From contig JAPWFG010000026.1 in the NCBI GenBank assembly GCA_028015205.1, positions 1,488,001-1,552,000 on the forward strand: 64,000 bases of DNA, read 5' to 3'. Made by a program: the position numbers and the translations under genes. Positions 58,640 to 64,000 of this stretch are shown here, in pieces; position 1 is the stretch's first letter; the number at the start of each line of letters is the position of its first letter. The notes under the pieces are model-generated. The model did not search any database. It was not told the DNA's origin and was given only the letters and a program-made list of their open reading frames with translations. Source of the stretch: Mytilisepta virgata (taxonomy: Eukaryota; Mollusca; Bivalvia; Mytilida; Mytilidae).

Positions 58640-61600
58640 CTGAACAGTCACAACAACACACAAGGTAAGAATTTACATTATTTTTGGTTTTTTCATTATA
58701 ATTTCTTTTTTCTAAAAATCGTGAAAGCGTTAATCTTGCATTAATGAATTAAGTGAGGCGCAGTATGAAAAAGAAAAAGAAAAGAAAAACATACTTGGCT
58801 CAGTTGCTCAACCTTTTTAATAAAGGATTAAATTTAATCACAGATTAAATGTAATGAATTTGTATATGATTTAACCCTCAGTTAAATTTAACCTTGGGTT
58901 CATGTTTTGGTCTTTTTGTTAGATTTTCGGAAATCCTCAGGTTTTATCCATTTCTTAAACATGGAGTTTTTTGCCCATAAACCCCTACTTTTTCTTTTAT
59001 AATTCAATCATATATACCGTAAAATGGTAAGTGACAGAATCTTATGAAATCCTTTTTAGTTTTTCATACATTTTTGATAGACTGAAGTTGCCAATGCAAA
59101 GACAAGGAAAAATCCAGAGAAAACCCATTTCCTGCAATTTTTCAAGGCCCTATAGCTCTAAAATGAGCACATACTATATTTTTTTCTTGATTACAATGTA
59201 TTTGTTTACTATTCATATGTTCTCTCAAACTAAAACACCGATTTCAAATCCTATTTATTTCCTATTACACCAGCGATCATCCTTAAATAAGTTGAACAAC
59301 TTGACCAAGGAGATTATTAAATCAATGTGTTCTTTTTGTCATTCCAAGAATGTAAATGGATGAACATTGCTACAATAAATTTTGTTTTTGTTAGTAATAT
59401 TCTATTATAAATTTTACACTAATTCCATTTATTAACCTCTCATTACAGTCTTTTTTATATGAATCACATTTTAAAAAATTAATATATGTAGAAATTTCCT
59501 GTCAGATAATTTTACTTGTAAATTTCATTTTGTGTGATATTATTCGTTTTCCCAGTCAGTTCTAATTTTCAAATTTTTGATTTCATCATCTACATTAGGA
59601 CTAAGAAAAAAAACTTCCAATTTAACAAAATTAAAAAATAATAGAAATACTAAAGGTCCATTCCTTGTATTGCACATGGTAGATTTTTGGTTGAGTACTT
59701 CTTGTTTAATATAAGTTTGGTTTTTGGTCTTCCAAATGTTTCAGTTTTAATGCTCCTGATGAGAGGTAACTCCTTGAAATGCGTCGTATACAGCATAGTA
59801 TAAATTTACTATATCTAATAATAGTATCTTTGGATTGTTATTTTGAAACTCCTGGGATGATGCCTCTGCTGGTGGACCCTAGGTCCCCGAGGGTATTCGC
59901 CAACCCATTTGTCAGACTTGTCTGACATTATTATTCATTGATTCGTTACAGAAATTACCAGTATTTAGCAAAATTCAAAATTAATAGAAATACTAAGGGT
60001 TCATTCCTTGTATTGCACATGGCAGATCTCCTGAGCTGAAATTTGGCTTCCTATTTCGGTATTTTTGGTTGAGTACTTCTTGTTTAATATAACTTTGGTT
60101 TTTGGTCTTCCAAATGTTTCGGTTTTAATGCTGCTGATGAGAGGTAACTCCTTGAAATGCGTAGTATACAGCATAGTATAAATTTACTATATCTAATATT
60201 AGTATCTTTGAATTGTTATTTTATTATATAAGCAAACAATTGCCTTTTTAGAAAAATGAAGCAGACAGCTGTAGTACTTGCCGTCCTTATGTTCTGTGGA
60301 CTCCAGGTCAATGCCCAGTTATTTGGTGGATCACCATTGGCAGGTGGATTCCTTGGAGGTGTAACTGGTGGACTTCCTGGTGCCGTCTTAGGGGCTTCAA
60401 TAGGTGGAGTAGGAGGAGGACTTATTGGTGGTACATTAGCTGGTGGATTGCTTGGTACCGGACCAGGATTTGGAGGGGGATTTGGAGGTGGATTTGGAGG
60501 AGGTCTTGCTCCCCCACCAGCAATACCTCTGGGAGGAGGTGGTTTCTTTCCAGGACCAGTTGGAGGTGGTTTCTTCCCACCAGGACAAGTTATTGGTAAG
60601 TTTTTAAATTTATAAAACAATCTATGGACTAATTTTCAGGAATTGTGCAAATTTGGAATCTCAAGGTTTTCAAATTCTGAAACTGTGGATTAAATCCTTA
60701 AATTTCAGCACAAACTCAGAAAAATCAGCATAAAATGGTGTATGATTTCAGCATTTTGATTCATGAGAAAATCATTTTATTGGGTTGAAAAAAAAATGAA
60801 CAAGGAATGATAAGTTTGTTTATAGACCACTATGTTGGGAGTTTCAAAATTTACAGATGATTTAGAAATTTTTAAAAATTATTTCAAATTTTAGTTTCAA
60901 AATTAAAACACGTTTCTCAATTCATAGTGACCTAGAATGTTTGTGTAATGGCAATTGGTTATGGTTCAATTTTTTGGCAAAAATGTGATAATTTCAAAAT
61001 TTGGGGAATATGATTCCATAAAATATTTCATATTTGATTTGTGTGTACATATAGATTCTCCTTCAGGTACGAGTGGGTTATGGAATTTCTCCACCCAAGA
61101 TAGTTAAATTTTCGATCTTCAACACACGAGCTTTTGCGAGCATGTTAAAATCTAAAATTTAACTATTTAGGGTGGAGAAATTCCATAACTCTCGAGTAAA
61201 TTGGAGGAGAATCTGTTTCTCCTATGATTTTTGACAAAAATCTCAAGAAAATGTTGTTGCTATGTAGTTTGTTTACGTAAACGTCATTTCGGGACTTCTC
61301 TAGTTTATCCTTCCAATAACTGCAGAAAAAACCACAGTAATTCCCATGTAGAAATTTAATCACCGGGAAGTGGTTAAAAATATTATGAAAAGGACAAATA
61401 TACCTAAGGAGCAATCAATAAAACGTAATCCATTGGACAGACAAACCCAGGAAGACAAACGAACAACCACAAGCACAACAAATAAACACAGAAAACTAAA
61501 AACAATGAACAACACGAACTCCTATAAAAACCAGGAGTGAACCCAGGTGCTCCGGAAGGGTAAGCAGTTCCTGCTCCGTATACGGCACCCGTCGTGAAGT

Positions 61601-63107
61601 TCAACAAAGTTAATCCGGTGGAAGTCACAAATCGTAGGAGGCACATGAAAGGTTACGACAGTGGGAACAGGTCCAACATCATCTTAGATATTGGAACACT
61701 GTAATGGTCAATCAATTCATGATGACGACCGTAAAATTTCTTAAGTGATGACATCAACTTATCCCTGATAAAACCCTGGTTAAGAAGCTTTTGTGACAGC
61801 AGTAATCCTCTTTGTCGAAAGTCAGGGTAACTCACGCATGCCCTTGAAAATCGGATAAGCTGAGAAACGTAGACGCCATATGCAGGCGATGCTGGTATAT
61901 TGCTACTTAAGAAAGGAAAATTAACAATAGGAAAGTTGAAGTCATCACGTTTGTCATAAAGTTTTGTCTTCAAACGTCCCTCATAGTCTATTTCAAGAAA
62001 CAAATCCAAATATGAAGCGGACTTTGGTGTATCTGTAGTATCCTTAATTTCAAGCTCACTGGGGTAGATAAGATGTAGAAAGTCTTGGAATTTGTCGTTA
62101 TTTAACGACAACACATCATCTATATAACGAAAAGTGAAATTAAACGATTGGCTATGAATTTTTATCCCACCGATTAAACACGTCAAGATTAGGAAAAATG
62201 TATAACCACATTTAGGGACGAGATCAAAAGTTCAATGTAGGATAAAAAACTTAATTCACATAGTTTTTTCACTGAGCCCCCCCCACCCCCCTCTTAACTT
62301 AATTTGGGAAAAATTGATTGACCAATATGGCCATATCCGAAAATCAATGTCGGATAACAAAACTTGCAGCGATTTTTACCCCCCACCCCCAAACTATTTG
62401 AATTCAGTTTTTTATCCGACATTGAACTTTTGATCTCGTCCCTTAGATCTATATATACAGTTATTGTTGAAAAATCTGTTTCAAACTAAAATTTCCTATG
62501 AAAGAGATTAAAAATTATGCATAAGAAAGATAAGCAGGCGTAAAGATTGTGAGAACAAATTCAACTTGTGGACAAGGTGTGTTTGACTTTCACCTAAACG
62601 TGGACAAGGTGTGTTTGACTTTCAGCTAAACATGGACAAGGTGTGTTTGACTTTCACCTAAACTGACAGGGATGGCAATTGATGTTTGGCATGACTGATG
62701 TTCGCAAAAATTTCTCGCTTTCTGTAGTTCTGGCATATAGGGGTTGGCTATCCACAATGTCATTTATAGGAAAAAGACTTGAGAAATTTTCAAAAATCAA
62801 ATTCTGTTAAATGAAAAAAAAAATATGGTGTGGGCAGGGATAAAAATCTATCAATCAACTTTAACTGGCCATATTCAAACTCAGCCTTTATAAAAAAAAT
62901 TCTTCCCATAATTGTGTTGATATTCTGTTATTACTATTTTTAAAGTAACATATCATCATTTTTAATAATTTCAGTGAGAAGACGAACATACTACCACTAG
63001 GCAAATGTTATTTGAGAGGAATAAACCTATTCAAAGTTACCAAAAGTTATCAGTGAACAGGATAAACATAAAAATATGTCTTTTTTTTCACATTTGTTTT
63101 CAATAAA
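58640..63107 (+). CDS. Secreted glycine-rich protein, likely matrix or shell related
   Basis: The model has an untranslated exon of about 58640-58664 (donor CAAG|GTAAGA), an exon 60252-60595 with the ATG at 60256, and a last exon from 62975 with TAG ending at 63000. The coding part is 121 aa. Residues 1-20 (MKQTAVVLAVLMFCGLQVNA) are a clear signal peptide with cleavage before QLFGG. Residues 21-80 mix GG with L, V and I. Residues 71-83 are GFGGGFGGGFGGG. Residues 86-110 alternate PPP with GGGFF. The tail after the last splice (G+TG = Val) is basic and tyrosine-bearing: VRRRTYYH. AATAAA lies at 63020 and 63102. Gly-rich secreted proteins of this style are typical of mantle shell matrix or byssal and cuticle material, but the exact role is inference. 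Introns hold mobile elements, including hammerhead-like repeats just before exon 2 and a reverse-transcriptase fragment in intron 2. Confidence 0.82.
58888..59286. mobile_element. TTAA-bounded MITE, copy 3 of 3
   Basis: The interior matches 57010-57408 almost throughout and the right end is CCAGCGATCATCCTTAA. The left end is degraded to TTAACCTTGGGTTCATG. It lies in intron 1 of the glycine-rich gene. Confidence 0.8.
59748..59800 (+). ncRNA. Hammerhead-ribozyme-like motif, copy 1
   Basis: CTGATGA (59756-59762) is followed by helix II (59763-59766 with 59772-59775, including one G-U pair) and GAAA (59776-59779). A minimal helix III of one pair (A79-T84) closes TGCG, with C85 at the cleavage position. 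Helix I can form from C55-G86 plus ATGCT (59750-59754) with AGCAT (59792-59796) around a bulge. All core bases are present. The very short helix III is like the hammerheads of Penelope-like elements, which may act as dimers. Confidence 0.5.
60126..60176 (+). ncRNA. Hammerhead-ribozyme-like motif, copy 2
   Basis: CTGATGA (60134-60140), the same four-pair helix II, and GAAA (60154-60157). The cleavage base is A (60163) instead of C, still allowed by the UH rule. Helix I uses ATGCTG (60128-60133) with CAGCAT (60169-60174), six perfect pairs around a bulge. It lies about 75 bases before exon 2 of the glycine-rich gene on the sense strand. Confidence 0.45.
61050..61216. mobile_element. Foldback element, second copy of the 14.6-kb family
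   Basis: AGATTCTCCTTCAGGTACGA and GGTTATGGAATTTCTCCACC are mirrored by GGTGGAGAAATTCCATAAC and TTGGAGGAGAATCT. It is closely similar to 14646-14805, with a larger central loop. It lies in intron 2 of the glycine-rich gene. Confidence 0.8.
61235..62200 (-). repeat. Conserved dispersed module, copy 3, interrupted
   Basis: The module matching 14806-14998 and 31938-32121 is split into 61235-61389 and 62153-62190. The split falls in the phrase AAAAATTCATAATATTT, which is continuous (as AAAAATGCATAATATTT) in copy 1. Confidence 0.75.
61390..62152 (-). mobile_element. 5'-truncated retroelement insertion with reverse-transcriptase remnant
   Basis: The 763-bp insertion is flanked by TATGAA on both sides (61384-61389 and 62153-62158), a six-base target-site duplication. 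On the minus strand it opens directly in a reverse-transcriptase palm segment with the YIDD catalytic motif (FTFRYIDDVLSLNN), then SASYLDLFLEIDYEG, KLYDKRDDFNFPIVNFPF, and KKFYGRHHELIDHY, about 165 residues without a stop until 61653. A noncoding tail (61404-61646) follows that is shared with 12535-12775 and 22095-22190. The upstream polymerase and any endonuclease are absent, so it is dead. Class (Penelope-like, LINE or other) is uncertain. It lies antisense in intron 2 of the glycine-rich gene. Confidence 0.8.
62214..62443. mobile_element. MITE with 38-bp terminal inverted repeats
   Basis: AGGGACGAGATCAAAAGTTC with AATGTAGGATAAAAAACT at the left is mirrored by AGTTTTTTATCCGACATTG and AACTTTTGATCTCGTCCCT at the right. 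C-rich stretches flank the centre. No coding capacity. It abuts the truncated module and lies in intron 2 of the glycine-rich gene. Confidence 0.85.
62569..62663. repeat. 32-bp tandem repeat x 3
   Basis: Three units of the form GTGGACAAGGTGTGTTTGAC then TTTCACCTAAAC, differing by one or two bases. Confidence 0.95.
63020..63107 (+). terminator. Polyadenylation signals of the glycine-rich gene
   Basis: AATAAA occurs at 63020-63025 and 63102-63107. The second is followed by a T/A-rich stretch and is the more usual distance from the 3' end. Confidence 0.5.
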
Positions 63108-63212
63108 ATTTTGTAAAAAAATTGTTTTGCTATGCTGTTAATCTATATGGAGATGCATGTACCAAAGTAGTTAAAAACACAAAACAGAAGAAAATATATC
63201 AATTAATCTGAA

Positions 63213-63577
63213 ATGATGGATGGATGGATGAATTATTGTTTAACGTCCAGTGGCAACCAGGTGCATATAAGGACGAGAACATGCTGATATGATAATGAAT
63301 ATGATCCCTGCTTTGTACTAGACCAACACGCTAAGTCGGATTTTTAATGTGCTAGCTCACGAGGTAACTGTCCGCAGGAAGACATATCAGCTCACTCGGA
63401 CACATTATACTGACTCCGAGCCGACCAGTCTTTGCTCTTACTCCTAGATGCCGCGTGCTTGGCGGAGAAGCATCAAATACCAATTTTAATGTCTTTGGTT
63501 TGACCCGGCCGGGGATCGAACCCGCGACCTTCCGCACTCCGGGCAAGCACGCTACCACGAGACCACCGAGGCGGTTA
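63213..63577 (-). mobile_element. Second type of tRNA-derived SINE
   Basis: On the minus strand it begins CCGCCTCGGTGGTCTCGTGG with box A at + strand 63556-63566 and a perfect box B GGTTCGATCCC (+ 63512-63522). A body with GACTGGTCGGCTCGGAGTCA, GTATAATGTGTCCGAGTGAG and GTGAGCTAGCAC follows. It ends near a TTTAACGTCC-inverse and CATC simple repeat. The body resembles the shared central domain of mollusc SINEs as I remember it. A 68-codon open frame inside is a by-product. Confidence 0.8.
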
Positions 63578-63579
63578 AA

Positions 63580-64000
63580 TCTGAAGTGAATATATCAGAC
63601 TATCAAAGAGGTATTCCATTAAACATCTATTAGGATGCAGAAAGTAAAAGATAAATGGGAAAAAGCCATGAATATGCATTCCATGTATGCCACCTCAACC
63701 AACATACATTTTTTCGATATTTTTCATTATCTGATGGGTAAATGATCAATGCTGACAAAGAACCCAAGTCCATAAATAAAAAATCCCCTCCTACACAAAA
63801 CAACCTTCAATGGAATTATCCTAAGTTTATCTGTTTACTCTCAAACAAAGAGTAAATTAAATCCTAGCTTGGTTCAACCAACCAAAAAAGATGTACCACA
63901 ATATGTTTTGTACATGTTACATTTTGCAGTTGTATGTTGAGTCCTCCCCCTCTATCTATATATTGCTACAGAGGAAACAAATCAAATCAATAAAAAAATC
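63580..64000. other. AT-rich end of window
   Basis: No exon, including none of the missing MAN2C1 catalytic exons, could be identified. Confidence 0.5.

Larger units (their letters stand above)
59636..60226 (+). mobile_element. Retroelement-type repeat pair with hammerhead-like motifs
   Basis: Two direct copies (about 59636-59848 and 59972-60226) share ATTCCTTGTATTGCACATGG, TTTGGTTGAGTACTTCTTGT, TTTTTGGTCTTCCAAATGTT and a hammerhead-like core. The second copy has a 40-bp extra segment. Between them lies about 120 bp with CCTGGGATGATGCCTCTGCT. A repeat pair flanking a body recalls the pseudo-LTR layout of Penelope-like elements, known to carry hammerheads in molluscs. No reverse transcriptase remains between them. 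Confidence 0.6.

Noticed and set aside
60216..60620. Minus-strand proline-rich open frame of 134 codons
   Set aside because: It is the exact antisense of the glycine-rich coding exon; the plus strand has the signal peptide, splice sites and promoter.
63352..63558. Minus-strand open frame resembling a reading through RVKPKTLK
   Set aside because: It lies inside a tRNA-derived SINE and follows its head and box B.
1..64000. CRISPR arrays, bacterial operons or integrated plasmid features
   Set aside because: No regular repeat-spacer pattern and no prokaryotic gene layout; the intron-exon structure is animal.

Overview
The window looks like nuclear DNA of a bivalve mollusc, most likely a mussel (Mytilus or a close relative). 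The grounds are AT-rich sequence with small exons and long introns, a coiled-coil plus C1q-domain gene of the kind greatly expanded in bivalves, tRNA-derived SINEs, hammerhead-like motifs in a retroelement-type repeat, and many dispersed repeats that I recognise from mussel DNA. There are no bacterial-type operons, no rRNA and no CRISPR array. The species call is inference from memory.

Four protein genes can be supported by joining splice sites with matching phases. (1) A small secreted cysteine-containing protein on the minus strand (26222-27686, two exons, 119 aa, family not recognised). (2) A secreted coiled-coil/C1q protein on the plus strand (32719-38271, 386 aa). A nearly perfect 2432-bp tandem duplication inside it has created a truncated C1q exon that ends in a stop. 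(3) The C-terminal half of cytosolic/lysosomal-type alpha-mannosidase MAN2C1 on the minus strand (45186-56983, 14 exons, 523 aa to the stop). Its N-terminal half is not visible in the window. (4) A secreted glycine-rich protein on the plus strand (about 58640-63107), with a TATA box, a noncoding first exon and two coding exons, 121 aa. It lies upstream of the visible MAN2C1 exons on the opposite strand and may be nested in a MAN2C1 intron.

Layout: 1-26 kb is gene-poor, holding low-complexity tracts, tRNA-derived SINE remnants (16.3-16.8 kb), inverted-repeat elements with guanine-run ends (7.6, 19.6, 22.6 kb), a foldback element (24.15-24.6 kb) and a four-unit 160-bp tandem repeat (25.4-26.0 kb). 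26-28.2 kb holds gene 1 with a SINE in its intron and a TTAA-bounded MITE beside it. 28.5-30 kb is a long dispersed repeat whose inverted relative sits in MAN2C1. 31.3-32.2 kb is an unusual array of GATATC palindromes. 32.6-38.4 kb is gene 2. 38.4-45 kb is repeat-rich, including a minisatellite of about 50 bp by more than 20 units. 45-57 kb is MAN2C1 with MITEs in its introns. 57-63.1 kb is gene 4, whose introns hold a hammerhead-bearing repeat pair, a composite foldback element, a 5'-truncated reverse-transcriptase insertion with a visible target-site duplication, and another MITE. The end holds a second SINE type.

The genes show no joint pathway. The C1q protein is probably a secreted lectin or immune-type molecule, MAN2C1 trims free oligosaccharides, and the glycine-rich protein is probably extracellular matrix or shell-related. 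The strongest material for follow-up is the C1q duplication, the hammerhead-like motifs, the nested retroelement insertion with a readable empty site, and the foldback modules that recur joined to the same conserved block.
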